DNA of 64,000 bases from Magnaporthiopsis rhizophila (taxonomy: Eukaryota > Ascomycota > Sordariomycetes > Magnaporthales > Magnaporthaceae). Each line of letters starts with the position of its first letter. Positions within the stretch are counted from its first letter, which is position 1. Positions 35,701 to 48,303 of the stretch are shown here, in pieces. Location: the NCBI GenBank assembly GCA_003049465.1, contig PYSS01000024.1:124001-188000 (forward strand), written 5' to 3'. Under the pieces are notes generated by a model that ran no database searches, was not told the origin of the DNA, and saw nothing but the letters and a program-made list of their open reading frames with translations. A program made the translations under genes and the position numbers.

Positions 35701-38700
35701 TGGCTTTTTGGGCATTAATATCCTTTTGGTTAATATTTTTAAATGCAGCTTTGGTACTGGACCAAATATTATCCTTTTTAATTTTTCCAGCCGGTATTTT
35801 TTAATTGGTGGGGAAGTTTAAAAATTAATTTTGGCATGGTTTGGAGCTTTTGCTGCAGGGTTGGCCCGCATTCAAATGCTTTTTTATTAAAATGGGCTTA
35901 TTTTTTCCCTTTTTTTTACCCGTGCCGGGATTATTGGTTTGGGAGCGTTTATTTAATAATTTATTTGCTTTTATTTGTTTATAAATTTATTTTGCTTTTT
36001 GGTATACTTTAAGAAATTTGGCATCCTTTTTAGGAAAGGTTTTTTTAAAGGAATAAATCAAAGTGGTAATTTGCCGGGGCAGGGTGTTTTTAATATAGTT
36101 TCGGAATATAACCCCAATTTATTTTGCAGTATAATTGTATTAGGTTAGGGTGGTAAAATAGCTAATAATATTATTTTTATATTTTAGGGCACAAATTTTA
36201 TCGGTTTTTGTTTATTTTTTATTAGGGTTCTAATAATGGTTAATAAGTATTTATAAATAATAACTTCAGGTATCCTTTATTTTAAGCTGCTTTAAAACTT
36301 TTGCTCGGGCGGCGTAAAATACAAAAGCCTTATCCTTAAGCAAAAACTTTACCCAAAAAATTTTATAATAATTATTAGTAAACCTTTCCGGTACCGCTTT
36401 TATATATTTAGTAATCTGGAACCATCAGTTATTAAATTTGGTTTGTAATTTGTCAAAGGCCGGGGAATATTTAAAAATTACCAGGTTTTGGATAAACATT
36501 TAACCGTACCGTTATACTGGGGGGTTAAAAAATGGTATTTTACGGAAGGGTCTCCAAATGGGCGGTTAGGGGGGTTATTTACCCGGTTCTCCGGATCTCT
36601 GGAAATTTTTGCTATTAAAGGATAATGGATTATTATTGTTAAAATGCCCTGGTTATCGAATTGCGCTGGCTCTCTTTATTAGGAAAGGTCCGAAACCGGC
36701 AAATTAAAACAGAAATTTTTTTTGGATTTGCTTATTTATGGCCTGCATTAGTCCTGTTAAAATAGCAAAAGCCCTATACTGGAGCATAAAGGTTATTTGT
36801 TTAAAATTGAAAGGTAATAAGGAATATTAATCGTTTGGCTGCTTAAATATTAGAACCTTTCGGAATGGGATGCTTTTAAAAATCTTTAAATAAGTAAAGA
36901 ATAATAAGCGTTACAGTTTAGCAGGTTCCGGGGAAAAAGCCAGTGGGATTAATCCAACCGCAAATATAATATCCGTTACTTCGGGTAATTTATTTAAGGT
37001 TAGGAATTACCGTTAGTATTCCTCCAGAAATTTATATGCCCAAGCTTTTTATATTTATTAGGCCGATTTCATGCAATTTTGCAGTTTTTATTCCAATTTT
37101 TTTGCCTTTTTTCTGCACGGTCCAGGTGCTATTTTGTATTTTGTACCTAATAATTTATAATTTTTGCTTATATTTTGATTTTATTAAATGCAGCAATATA
37201 TTTTTTATACATTATTTTTAAAATTTGCCGGTGGGCGTTTTGCATTTTGGTTAATTTTTCGAGGGTATAGTTTTTAATATTTGCATTATCCGTAATTTTC
37301 GAAATAATTTTCCAAATTTTTGCAACAAATTTATTATTTTTATTAATCATTTATTATTCGAAATTACAAGTTTGGGTTTAGGTTATTTTTATCTGGTTTT
37401 GGATTATTTCGGAAATAGTTTAATAAATTAAATGGGCATATTTATACCTTTTTTTAAATTTGATTATTTTTTTTTAAATAATTTTAAAAATAGCCGATCG
37501 ATCCGAAATATCTAAGCGAAAAGCAAACATGGTATTATAAAAAGTAACAAGCCTTTGGTGGATATTTTTTATTTATGTTTTGTATTTAAGGTTTAGTTTT
37601 ACAAATTAATATCCGGCAGGGGATAATACAGGGATTAATTATCGGTTTTTATTTTTTTATTATAACTTTTTAAAAATAAAAGGGGAATAAAACATTAAGG
37701 CTTTTTCCGCATTAATTATAAAAGTGTTCTATTATTTTCGGAAGCAATTAGCACTGCAGGAATGAAACCATCTTTTGGTTAAAGCAAAGGATCCTTTTTT
37801 TACCGATTATATTAAAATATCCGGGGGAGGTAGTGCGGGTTGCTTCCCTGCAAAGGAACCTGCTATTTCGGTTATAATAAACAATTTAACAAAAGGTTTC
37901 CGGTTATCGGCATAATTAGAAAATAATAATGCAATATTAGTGATTAGCTAGGCCTATTCTTTGTTTATTTTAGCAAAAATGCCAATATTATACTTAAAGG
38001 CTAAGATAAATTCCCCCTGGGTTTTAAAAATGGTTATATTAATCTGGATATTAGCAATTAGCTAATTGCAGCATTGGTTAACTTTATTAATTAATATAAT
38101 ATTTATAATATTAGCTTTAAACCTATATGCAAAAAGCGAAATACGGGTAATTTTTTTTTAAAAATTGGTAATTTTTTATTGGTATTGGTTAAAAATTTCT
38201 ATAAATTTATCCATTAATTTATTATAAATTTGGTTGGTTTAGAAGAATCCTTTTTTGGTATTTTTAGCAAAATTTTTTATTTGGTGGGTAAAACCTTTTA
38301 AGCATTATTATTCCTCGTTTAAATATTTTGTAAGGTTATTAAAAGCTTTCCCGTATTTTTGCTGCAGCTGTTTTTTAATAACCTTCACCTTTTTTTAAAT
38401 ATAACCGGCAAAAGCTTCGTGTTTTTTTTTTTGCCTGGCCTGGATTTATTCCAGGGTTTTAACTGTTTGCTTGCATTATTAATCGACCTTATTTAAAATG
38501 GCGCGCATAAAATCGATAAATAGGTCAAGGTTTTTGCTAAGGATTTTTATATAAGCTATAAAATTCTAACAAAATTTATTTTGGTTATATTTAATACAAA
38601 TGAATCAATTTTTACCAATAAGGGATAAATATATAACCGTAAAAAATAAATGATATCCGTAACCTGCAAATTGTTACTCCGATCGTTTATTATTTTTGAA

Positions 38701-39072
38701 GGTACCGCTAAAGGATATTAATTATTTTTTTTTTTTTTTTTTTTGGTAAAGTGAAATTCGTAATATTTGGAGCCTGGTTTTTAAAAACGCGGATAATACA
38801 AGTAGCGTATTAATTGGTAAATGGATATAATTAAAATCCAAGTACCAATAGTGCTTTTTTTATCGGTTTGCTGCAATATAAGTGATGTGGCATAATTGTT
38901 TGCCCAAATATGCAGGATAACTGCGATAGTATCGAGAATTATAGCGATAAGGATAGCCACCGAGCTTATTGGGGGCTGAAAAGGGGTTTAGGTTAATTGA
39001 TAAATTTTTCCAAAGCTTAGGAAAAAAGATAGTAGGGTTTGTTAAGCAATCCTAAGGATAAAAAAGATTATT
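35701..39072 (-). mobile_element. AT-rich gag/leader part of the outer element, no open frames left
   Basis: Very AT-rich with stops in every frame. Expected to be the 5' internal portion (leader and gag) of the outer retrotransposon from its position between the 5' LTR and the zinc knuckle. Only fragments shorter than about 70 residues are open. Confidence 0.6.
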
Positions 39073-39436
39073 TGTAACAAGGGGATCAAATCGGCTTGGA
39101 AAAGGTTTTTTAAATTAGTGATAATCTCTTAGGGCCTCAAAAAGATGCTTAGGGAGCTTGAATCTCCTTAAGGGATTCTTTTGAGGGGTGCCCTTTATAT
39201 AGGCCACAAGGTGGCCCGTGCAGGGCCCTAGGTACGTATCTAGGTGCGGGGTAAAGAACAGGGTACAGCAACCGAGCGCTAACCTCCTGCAAGGGACTTG
39301 TATTGGCGCAAAACGCTCCAACAGGGGGTCATTGTCTTATTTTGGCCTTCCTCTGTGGCCTCCTGTTGGTTCTTCTTGGCCGGCCTTCTTTCCCTTGGGC
39401 CGGCCTTCTGACCGTAGGGGTCGTCCCCGTGTGACA
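39073..39436 (-). repeat. 5' LTR of outer retrotransposon
   Basis: 364 bases, TGTAACA...TGTGACA on +, directly followed by ACGCG, the target duplication matching 24237-24241. Confidence 0.9.
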
Positions 39437-40060
39437 ACGCGCCTCTCTTAACGCTTGTGAGGCCCGACGGCGCCTCCAGACCGCGGACAAGGGCGGTGGG
39501 GTGGGATATCGAAATTCTGCGGCATCACGATCTACTTCGAAAAAGGCTACAAGTTGACCGTCACGCAAGGAGAAGCTACCCTTTTACCTTCGGGCTACTC
39601 GCTCTTCGTCCTGCCTCTCTGGGACTTCGTGATGTCGGGAAGCCACTCAGCTCTGCTTCCATAGAGGCGGTTACGCGTCTCTCTCTCCCTGTCTCTGTCT
39701 GTCTCTCGCTCTCGCTCTTTCGCCAGGTGTCACCGCTTCTCCAGACAGCGGGACGAGGGCGGCGAGGTGGGATATCAAATTTGCGGCATCACGGCCTGCC
39801 TTGACCGGGACCACGCGTCGATCATCACGCATTGAGAAGCTACTTTTTCCATTTTTTAGCAGAGATAGTATCTGATTCCTTGTTCTTGCTACGCCGTTCC
39901 TCTACGCTTCTATGACGGCTTCAAGACACGCAGCTCTGCGGCAGTGGTGGCCGTGACGCGTCTCTCCCTCGACGCCCGACCACGCCTCCAAGCCGTGACA
40001 ATGGCAGCCAGGCTGGGACATGAAAATTCTGCGCGCCACATGTTTGGACATGCCACACAT
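39437..40060. repeat. Three diverged tandem units, the first split by the outer retrotransposon
   Basis: Units are anchored on 'acgcg(t/c)ctct'. Unit 1 is 24222-24241 plus 39442-about 39660, unit 2 runs from about 39661 to 39940, and unit 3 starts at about 39941. Shared blocks include 'cggacaaggg/gggacgaggg', 'ggtgggatatc-aaatt(c)tgcggcatcacg', 'agaagctac' and 'cacgcagctctgc'. The sequence left of the outer element (gtggtggccgtgacgcg) is identical to the start of unit 3, confirming that the element landed inside unit 1. Confidence 0.55.
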
Positions 40061-41054
40061 CATCCTGCAACAAGCTGGGTACTTCTTCCATTGTTTTTCT
40101 TGGTTATGTGTTCTATCTCCCGTGCTGTTACTCTACACCATGACGATGGCCTCAAGGTGCACTGTACCGGTTTACTGTATTACAATGTGTGTATGGTGGT
40201 GGGCTTGTCAGCCGGAGAAAACCAAGATGATGCACATTCTCTGCATCACACCCACATGAACTCCGTCTGGTGGTGATTCGTTAATCTCCCTCTCAATATC
40301 CGGGTGGAGCGCATAGGATCCGTGCTTCAAACAGCGAGATGCCCTCGAGCTGGAGCTGGATCACGAGAGGGGTGACGTGGGCCGGCTTTAACTAATGCCA
40401 GTTGAGGAGGAAAGGTTCAGGTTTAGAGATGGCTTGGGAGGAAGGGAGGAGAGGCTTTTATATCACAGCCAGAGGCAGTAGAGCGTCCGTGCGCAACAGA
40501 TTGTTGAAAAAAAGGCGGACTTCTCTCACCGCGAAGATAGAAGCCGGCAGAAAGGGTCACGACAGGAAGCTACGTCATCGTGTTGATAGCGGCAGAGCGG
40601 CTCAGGTGCTCCGGCTAGAGACTGGGATGGTGGGCGGGGGATAGTGCAGAGTAGGGTGTATGTGGTAAACCGTTTGGATTGATAATTATCTATCTTTAAG
40701 AAACCAGGTAGTAGGAAAGGCTGCCGAGTGTGCGAGACCTTTGAGTTTTACAATTACGTTGGTGAGCGCGAGTGCGTTGTGAGGCTATCGAGCATCGGGG
40801 CCCTGATATTCTGCCATACACGCAGACCTCCCGCTGTGATCCGCCCTTTTAGGGCAACAGCAACATCATGTAATTAGAGAGATACAGAGAAATGTGATAT
40901 TGTTGAGTCTAACTAGGTGTATCTACGTCGCTGATAATCATAAAAACTCGAAAGACAATATTTCAAAAAACGATGCTTCATGTCAAAGCAAGCCACCCGG
41001 AAACGCGAGCTCCAAAGCCATCACCATCACAACATCTTCAAGCCACCCCTAGAC
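40061..41054. other. Intergenic region downstream of dynamin gene
   Basis: No supported gene, repeat or RNA recognised. The open frames are short and without domains. The right end is the 3' region of the dynamin-like gene. Confidence 0.5.
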
Positions 41055-44011
41055 TCAACTCCGCCCCAGCATCTTCCTCATGGGGTTCTTCCTAGTCGCA
41101 CTCTGCATGTAGTCAGCCGCCTCGTGGGCCGCCGACGTGGTCGAGGCGCGGGGGTCTGACGCCGCGCCATACGTGCTGCTGCTCATGGACGGAGTCCTCG
41201 ATGCCCTGTAGCCACCGTCGTCTCTACCACTGCTAGACTGGTAGTATCTAGAGTCAGAGGCGGCGGGTGACTCGGGCTCAAGGGTATGGGCCGAACGCAC
41301 CTTGTCGGGCCGCGGGGGCGGCGGCGGGGCCTGCTGCGGCGCCTTGCTGCTGGTGTTGCTGTTGGCGGCGTAGTAGTCGTTGGCGGACGGCTCGGGCGCG
41401 GCTACGGGCGTGCGCACGGTGGGAGTGGGCTGGTAGGCACCGCCGGCGCCGCTGGAGGCGTATGGGGTGGCCTGGCGCTGCTCCGCCTGCCACTGCTGCT
41501 GCTGTGCCTGGTACTGCTGATGCTGCTGCTGCTGCTGCGGCTGTTGTTGCTGCGGGGGCTGCTGTTGCGGCTGCTGGTGTTGCTGTTGCTGTTGCTGCTG
41601 CGGTGGGTAGAGGTTTGGGTTATCTTGCCGGGATGGTATGTACTGCGAGGTTCGGGCGCTCCTGCGAGACGAACCTGGGGAGGTCGGCGGCGGGTGGCTG
41701 TTATCCTGCTGGACGGCGGTTTGGTAGTGGCGGGGCGTGGTTGGCGTCTTGTTGCCGCCGCCGCCCTCCTCCTCGTCCGACGTGTCCTCCTCTAGGCCGC
41801 GGTCCTCCTCGGCGTAGGCCCTCAGCTCGCGGCGCATGGCCAGGCTGGAGCAGAGGTCCCGAGCCTCCTCGATAGCCTTCTTCTGCGCCTTGAGCGTTTG
41901 GCGGCGGTCTCGCGTCTCCCTGTTCTCGGCCGCGATGGCCTCGACGGTGGCGTTGTCCATGGACAGGACGGCCACGGCGTTGAAGAGCGTGTACATGCCG
42001 CCGAGCAGGTGGCGCTCGACGACCTGCGTGATGACGTTGCGGATGAAGGTCTTGGCTGAGAGCTCGTAGTAGATGAGCATCTTCTCCAGCACCTCCTCGG
42101 CCTCGGTGTAGTTGTGTCGGCCGCCTTCCGGGGACGTGTTCTCTTCGTGCCATCGCTGCAGGCGCTCCTCGTATTCCGGGTCATAGGGCTGGATCTCGAG
42201 GTGCATGTCCTGGGTCAGCAGCTCAAGTTCGGCTTGGGCCTTGTCCATGAGCGCTCGGAGCTCGGGCTCGATGAAGAGCCGGGTCAGTGGCTCGCGCATA
42301 CGCTCCGGCCAGGCAAAGTCAACGAGCTCGCCGATGAACTCGCTGCAAACGACGCCCAGGTTGTCCTTGTGCTCTTGGGCCAGGCGCGGCCAGTTCTCGG
42401 AAAAGTTCTGGAACAGCATATAAACGGCTCGCGGCTTGGGGTCGGTGGGGAACTCGGAACCACGGATCTGCTTGAGCAGGCCTTGGACCTCGCGGTCGAC
42501 AAACTCGCGTCTGGCTGGATCATCAGGCGGTCTTTGTGGCTGCTGGTCTTGTCCATCTGCGGACGGCAGGGGGCGGCGTGCTGCTGATGTGCTGCTGACG
42601 GCGGTGAAGCTGAACTTGCGACCGTTGGTCCGGACCCTGTGAGAAAATCGTTCGTTCTCTGGTTAGGGTGTGAGTGGTCAGCATCATGCAAGGCCAAGAA
42701 GTGCCGGAAGTGGGATGCTCGCGTCTTACCTTCGATGGCTCTTGCGCGTAGGTTGCGCGCTGGTGTTCCGTTCGGGTCCGCCGTGGAGCGGAAGAAGTTC
42801 TTCCTAGGAGGATTCTTGTAGAAACCAAGGAGTGCTGGGATAGCCAGCTCCTTGGACGTCGAGAACATCTCGACCATCTCCAGCTTCATCTCTTCGACGG
42901 TATCCTTGCCTTCACCGAGTCCCTTCAGCTCAGCGTCGGTCTCATCTAGCGCCTTCTGGATCTGCCGCCGCAGAACGGGCAGGTGACGGCCGATGTGGCG
43001 CTGCAACTGCTCGCTGAGCTTCTTTCGGAGAGCGTCGGCGCCTTGCATATTGGCGGGGATGGCTGTCCAGCGGCCCCTGGTGAAGAACTCGTGCTCGCGC
43101 TGGTTCCTCTCCTGAGGCGACGGCCATGCCTGGCCAGGCTCCCGGGGACCGGGGTTCAGCAAGACGTACCAGCCGAGCTTGAAGTTGTTGCGCTGGTCCT
43201 TGTTGCAGACGAGATCGATGAACTTCTCCTCGAGCCCGATAGACTCGGTAAGGTCGGGCTTGGTCAAGACGCCGATGGTGCGGGTGCCGTTGGGGTCAAA
43301 GTGTCGGGCCTTGGTGAGGATGGGCGCCTGGACATAGTCCGAGTTGCCACCGACGACGGCCAGGATTATCGTGCGGGAGCTCTTCATGTAGCGGTCCGAC
43401 AGGGCCTCGATGGTGCGAATGTCATCGAGCGACTGATCGTTGTTGGCGTTCCTTACAAGGCCAGGCAGGTCGACGAGGGTCAGCAGCGGCATATCAGGCC
43501 CCTGCTTCTCGACGACGAGAATGTCACGTGCGGCGAATCGGCCGGGGATGTTCTTGGGCGCGATCATATCGACAGCCAGGCGCATCATGGTATCGAAGGG
43601 AGTGTTGGAGTCGACAGAGCCGCCAAACCGCAGCAGGGCCTCCTGGTCCCTGTACGGCCTGTTCTTGTCCGGGATGATGGTCACCTTAAGGCTGGGCTGG
43701 GGGGCCCGGCGCAGGCGGATCTCGGTTGCGAAGCGGGTGCATGCGCCGGCATCGCGCGGGAACGGCGTGCCGGTGATGGCCTCCAGAACCGAGCTCTTGC
43801 CGGCCGACTGGTCACCCACCACGACGATCTGCGGCAGCTTGACATTGTCGAGCTGGGCGAATTGCACTGTAGGCGGTCCTCGTTGTTAGCAAACGGGAAA
43901 AGGCTGATATCCACGACGAAACTTACGCTTTGCAATCAGGTCAATCAGAGACCGCTGCTCGTTTGCGAGCCCCTGCGTGTTCAGCGCATTGTCAAGGGAT
44001 ATCACAGCCAT
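41055..44011 (-). CDS. Dynamin-superfamily GTPase with Gln-rich tail
   Basis: Large GTPase of the dynamin/Mx-like group found in filamentous fungi, predicted to self-assemble on membranes. Exons on the minus strand: 44011-43927, 43866-42730, 42658-41055 (941 aa). GTPase motifs: G1 GDQSAGKSS (46-54), G2 Thr72 in ACTRF, G3 DLPG (161-164), G4 TKPD (230-233). The middle/stalk region follows, then a GED-like helical segment (LIYYELSAKTFIRNVITQ ... VERHLLGGMYTLFNAV). The C-terminal 250 residues are disordered: acidic patch, Ser/Pro and a polyQ block near 41500-41620. The exon 3 acceptor at 42659 (ctaaccag) is chosen because it keeps the frame and gives ENERFSHRVRTNG, a typical fungal dynamin segment. 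A TATA-like ATAAATAT lies about 95 bases upstream of the start (44104-44111, minus strand). Fungal members include uncharacterised paralogues, so the process served is not known. Confidence 0.92.
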
Positions 44012-45230
44012 GGCTGCTGCTGCACTGGACTGAGGGTCGTGTCTAAGGGAAGCGGACAGAAACCGGGCGCAAGAACAGCAGTCAAGAGAATGGCAGGATG
44101 ACGATATTTATCCCAGCGGCCTGGCCACTGGCTTACGTATCAGCTGGGCGGTTGCCACACACATGCACAAAGGGACACAGCCTCAAGCAGGGCACCACGA
44201 GCCCAATCGGACGCCGAGCCTAGAAACTAATGGGGCCAGGCTACAGGGAAGCGAAGACGGTGTGCCTGGCGCCCGGCTTGGGGGCAAGGGTGCGAAAGAA
44301 AGCCGCGCACATCAACAAGCGCCGAGCCAAGAGTCAACGGATCGAAACACTGGAGCGGCGCAGGACTGTTGGCCTCCAAGAACGACCACTATTTGTATCT
44401 TGTGCATACCTACTGCATACTGCCGGCACTACCCAGCAATGCTTCACATCACATCCCTGAGCCGCATATGCCAAAGGTAACTGTTGGGTTGGAGGGGAGG
44501 AGGGGCAAGGGAAGCCTGCCCAACCCCAGGGTTGGGCTAACTGTGGCGCTGCCTGGAACCCGATGACGAGTGTGGACGCGTCCGACGCCACTACGACCAA
44601 TAGCTGCCACCTGTTTAGCGGCTGTGGGATGCTCCCACGAGCAGTCACACCCTCCCATCCCAGGTGCGCGACGAGGCACAAGAGAATGAGCAGCGATTCC
44701 ATCCAGAGGCTGGTTCAGGGGTCTGGCGGTGAAGTAGTCATCGAGATTAAGATGCCGCAACAAGTCGGGCCTCTTTGCTGGGACGGGACACGCCAACCGT
44801 GCAGGGTCCAAGTTTGAGTGATAGTGGCTGGGCTCCGCTGCATTGACGAACCACAAGCCCCTGAGCAAAGGCGCAGATACATATCAAGTGACTGGGTTCC
44901 GGCAGCCGGAAATGTCACTTGGATATCCCGTCCGCCATATTCAAAACAACGTCGGCGTAACCAGAACGACAGAGGCCAGACAGCCAAAGGCAAGACAGTA
45001 ACCGTGTGGCGGCCGTGGCTGTGCACCAGCCAAGACCGTTGCATTTGCCGCCCGTGCAGAGGCCTCCCCACATAACGTCATTTCACAGAGTCAGCTACGC
45101 GTACCCCCTGTGGTCGCCGTCGCATTGTTTCTGCTCTAATCGGAAAACAAGCCACACGAGAGCTCTTGCTGGTCGCTCGAGCAGCTCACACACCTCTCTG
45201 CCGGCCGAGCCGCGCACCACCCCGACCACG
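44012..45230. promoter_or_regulatory. Divergent promoter region between dynamin (-) and CSC1-like (+) genes
   Basis: 1.2 kb shared upstream region. A TATA-like ATAAATAT on the minus strand at 44104-44111 suits the dynamin gene. No clear TATA box is seen near the channel gene, whose last 100 bases are C-rich. No open frame here is supported. Confidence 0.5.
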
Positions 45231-48200
45231 ATGGACGCCTTTGCCGACGCCGTCGAGGACTCCGACACATGCCATGATGGCTGGGACGCCATCCAGCCCG
45301 GCACCAGGGACATCGAAGTCCAGGCCGTCATCGCCGCCTCACTGGGCTTGACCGCCTTCCTCGCCTTCTGTGTAAGCCGCCGCGCCCAAGCTCGCCGACC
45401 GGCCCCGACCCCGCGGCGCCGTTTGCCGTAGCTGTTCCGCTTGTTTCCCGGACTAAGCTAATCATCACCTCCGCCGCCTAGTTCCTGCGACCACGATGGA
45501 AGTCCCTGTACGCCGCCCGAAAGCGACACCTCGACCCTGCCATCGGGCTCCCGCCACTCCCCGACTCGCTGTTTGGATGGATCCCGGCGCTGTACAGGAT
45601 AACGGAGGAACAGGTCCTCTCCTGTGGAGGGCTTGATGCCTATGTGGTGCGTGCCACGCCCAAAGATTCGTTGCAGATGGACCAGCCCCTGGTTGCGCAC
45701 AACATGCTAACATCAGTCCTGGCGGTAGTTCCTCTCCTTCTTCAAGATGGCGATCCGAATTTTCTTGACCCTCCTATTCTTCGCCGCCGCGGTCCTCGCA
45801 CCGATCCACAACCGCTTCGAGAAGAGCCGCAAGTCGCGCGACGGATCGGACAAAAAAGACTACGCCCAGTATACTCTCTATCGGCAGCCGTCGAGGACGG
45901 GCTACGGCTACCCCGGCTACGCGCATGCGTTCAATGAGTCGAACCCCGACACTAGCTTCAACCCGGACATGGGCTACCTCTGGGCCTACCTCGTCTTCAC
46001 CTACTTCTTCACCTTTCTGGTGATCTGGTTCCTCAACTCCGAGACCTTCAAGATGATCCGCATCCGCCAGGAGTATCTTGGCACACAGTCGACAATCACC
46101 GACCGCACCTTTAGACTCACGGGCATACCCAAGGAGCTGCGCACCGAGGGCAAGCTCAAGGACCTCGTCGAGAGGCTCGAGATCGGCAAGGTCGAGAGCG
46201 TGACCGTCTGCAGGGACTGGAAGGAGCTCGACGCCCTGGTCGCCGAGCGGGCCGGCGTGCTCCGGAAGCTCGAGGAGGCATGGGCCGACTTCCGCAAGAA
46301 GTCCCCCACGTACACGCCCGACGACGCCATGCGCCGGAACAACAGCAGGTCCATGCTGGCCGGCTTGGACGGCTCCTCCCCCGACGAGGAGGAGGCCGCT
46401 GGCGAGAATGGGCGGCTGCTCAGCGGCGAGTCGGCGGCGCACCAATTCTCCGAGCGCGAGCGCCCGACGACGCGCATCTGGTACGGCTTCCTGGGGCTGC
46501 GCAGCCGCAAGACGGACGCCATCGACTACTACGAGGAGAAGCTGCGGCGACTCGACGGGCGCATCATCGCGGCGCGCAAGCAACACTACGAGCCGGCCGA
46601 CATCGCCTTCGTCACCATGGACTCGATCGCGGCGTGCCAGATGGCCATCCAGGCGCTGCTCGACCCGCGGCCGGGCCAGCTCCTGACCAAGCTGGCTCCC
46701 GCGCCGTCCGACGTGGTCTGGCGCAATACGTACACGGCCCGCAGCAGCCGCCGACTCAGCTCATGGGCCGTCACGTTCTGCGTCGGCACGCTGTCGCTCA
46801 TCTGGCTGATCCCCGTCGCCTGGCTCGGCACGCTGCTGAGCCTGTGCACCATCAACGAGTACTGGCCGGCGCTGTCGCAGTGGCTGGCCCAGCACCAGAC
46901 CATCAAGGCGCTCGTGCAGACGGGCCTGCCCACGGCGACCGTGTCGCTGCTGAGCGTCGCCGTGCCGTTCCTGTACGAGTGGCTCTCGCACAAGCAGGGA
47001 CAGCTCAGCCGCGGCGACGTCGAGCTCTCCATCATCTCCAAGAACTTCTTCTTCAACTTCTTCAACATCTTCATCGTCTTCAGCGTCTCGGGCACGGCGA
47101 CCAGCTTCTGGTCCGTGCTGCAGGAGGACATACACGACATCACGCTCCTGACGCGCCACGTCGCGCTCTCGATCGAGAAGCTGAGCAACTTCTACATCAA
47201 CTTCATCATGCTCCAGGGCCTGGGCCTATTCCCCGTGCGCCTGCTCGAGTTCGGCTCCGTGTTCCTATACCCCTTCCTCAGGCTGCTAGCCAAGACGCCC
47301 CGGGACCGCGCCCAGGCCGAGCAGCCGCCCATTTTCAGCTATGGCTTCTACCTGCCGACGGCGCTGCTCGTCTTCATCCTGTGCCTGGTCTACAGCGTCC
47401 TGCCCGACGGCTACCTGGTCCTGATCCTGGGCCTCGTCTACTTCACGCTCGGCTACTTCACCTACAAGTACCAGCTGCTCTACGCCATGGACGCCCCCCG
47501 CCACGCCACGGGCGGCGCCTGGCGCATCATCTCGTACCGCGTCATCCTGGGCCTGCTCATCTTCCAGGCCGTCATGTCGGGCATCCTGGCGCTGCAGACG
47601 GCCTACATCTGCGCCATCCTGGTGCTGCCGCTGCTGCTCGTCACGGGCTGGTACAGCTACTACTTCCGCCGCCGCTTCGAGCCGCTGACAATGTACATCT
47701 CGCTGCGCAGCATCCGCCGCGAGGAGCACCACCACCACGGCAGCGGCAGCGGCAGCAGCGCCGATGAGGCCATCCTGGACGACGGCCACGATGATCTCGA
47801 GTCGGGCAACCCGCCTCCAGGCCCTTCCCACGCAGTCGTCGTCCGCGCCGGCATGCGGAGGAGGATGCTGCGGAGGATGAGCACCGTGGACGAGGACCGG
47901 GAGCGGGGGCTGCGGTTTGTCAACCCCAGCCTCGTGGTTCCGTAAGTTTTTTTTTTTTTTTTTTTTTCTCTGCCCACCTCATCCTCATTCACCCTTCCTG
48001 AACACATGACTAACGCGATGTACTCGGTCGATGTCATATAGACTCGAACAGCCATGGATCTACGACGACCCGCCCCCAATGATGCCCGAGCCCCAGCCTT
48101 CCGAGACCGGCTCTGAGAACGGCGACGGCTACAGAGACGAGTCCTTCGGCCCGGACCTCGAGTACCGCCACCCGTCCCTGGCGTCTGGCGAGGGCAGCGG

Positions 48201-48303
48201 TGGCGGCGGCAGCAGCGGCGGCGGTGGCCTAGTCCGAGGCGGAGGCGGTAGTACGTCGAGCTCGCTCAGCCTGGGTGACACGCACATATGGAGGGACAGC
48301 TGA
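45231..48303 (+). CDS. CSC1/OSCA-like cation channel (RSN1 / DUF221 family)
   Basis: Multi-pass membrane protein of the CSC1/OSCA/TMEM63 family, whose characterised members are osmotically or mechanically gated calcium-permeable channels. Exons: 45231-45371, 45482-45646, 45729-47941, 48042-48303 (926 aa). Order: an N-terminal three-helix region (VIAASLGLTAFLAF; FLTLLFFAAAVLAP; AYLVFTYFFTFLVIWFL), a cytosolic PHM7-type domain (about 220-436), then the 7-helix RSN1 channel region from LSSWAVTFCVGTLSLIWLIP to AILVLPLLLVTGWYSYYF. The C-terminal tail restarts after intron 3 with PLEQPWIYDD, a conserved post-channel element, then a Gly/Ser-rich stretch. Intron 3 begins with GTAAG and a run of about 21 T. 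The start codon sits in a purine-poor context (ccacgATGG) but is the only in-frame Met before the first helix. Confidence 0.92.

Larger units (their letters stand above)
24242..39436 (-). mobile_element. Outer Ty3/gypsy-type LTR retrotransposon, RIP-degraded, with a nested insertion
   Basis: Two 364-base direct repeats (24242-24605 and 39073-39436), beginning TGTAACA and ending TGTGACA on +, bound 15195 bases. Both sides are flanked by the 5-base target duplication ACGCG (24237-24241 and 39437-39441). Internal domains read on the minus strand: a zinc knuckle near 35.65 kb, reverse transcriptase near 27.0 kb and integrase near 25.2 kb, the Ty3/gypsy order. Removing the inner element (28115-35376) and its duplicated GCATT gives a 7928-base element. 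The interior is very AT-rich with many stops and G:C to A:T changes, so it is not autonomous. Confidence 0.9.

Noticed and set aside
42636..42641. Alternative acceptor (cacag) for the last dynamin intron
   Set aside because: It shifts the frame and loses the GED-like region; the acceptor ending at 42659 keeps it and gives NERFSHRVRTNG.
42983..44101. 372-residue plus-strand open frame opposite the dynamin gene
   Set aside because: Antisense shadow; it crosses the dynamin introns and lacks any domain.
46280..47767. 495-residue plus-strand frame inside the channel gene
   Set aside because: Arg/Pro/His-rich alternative frame typical of GC-rich genes; the main frame encodes a complete CSC1-like channel.
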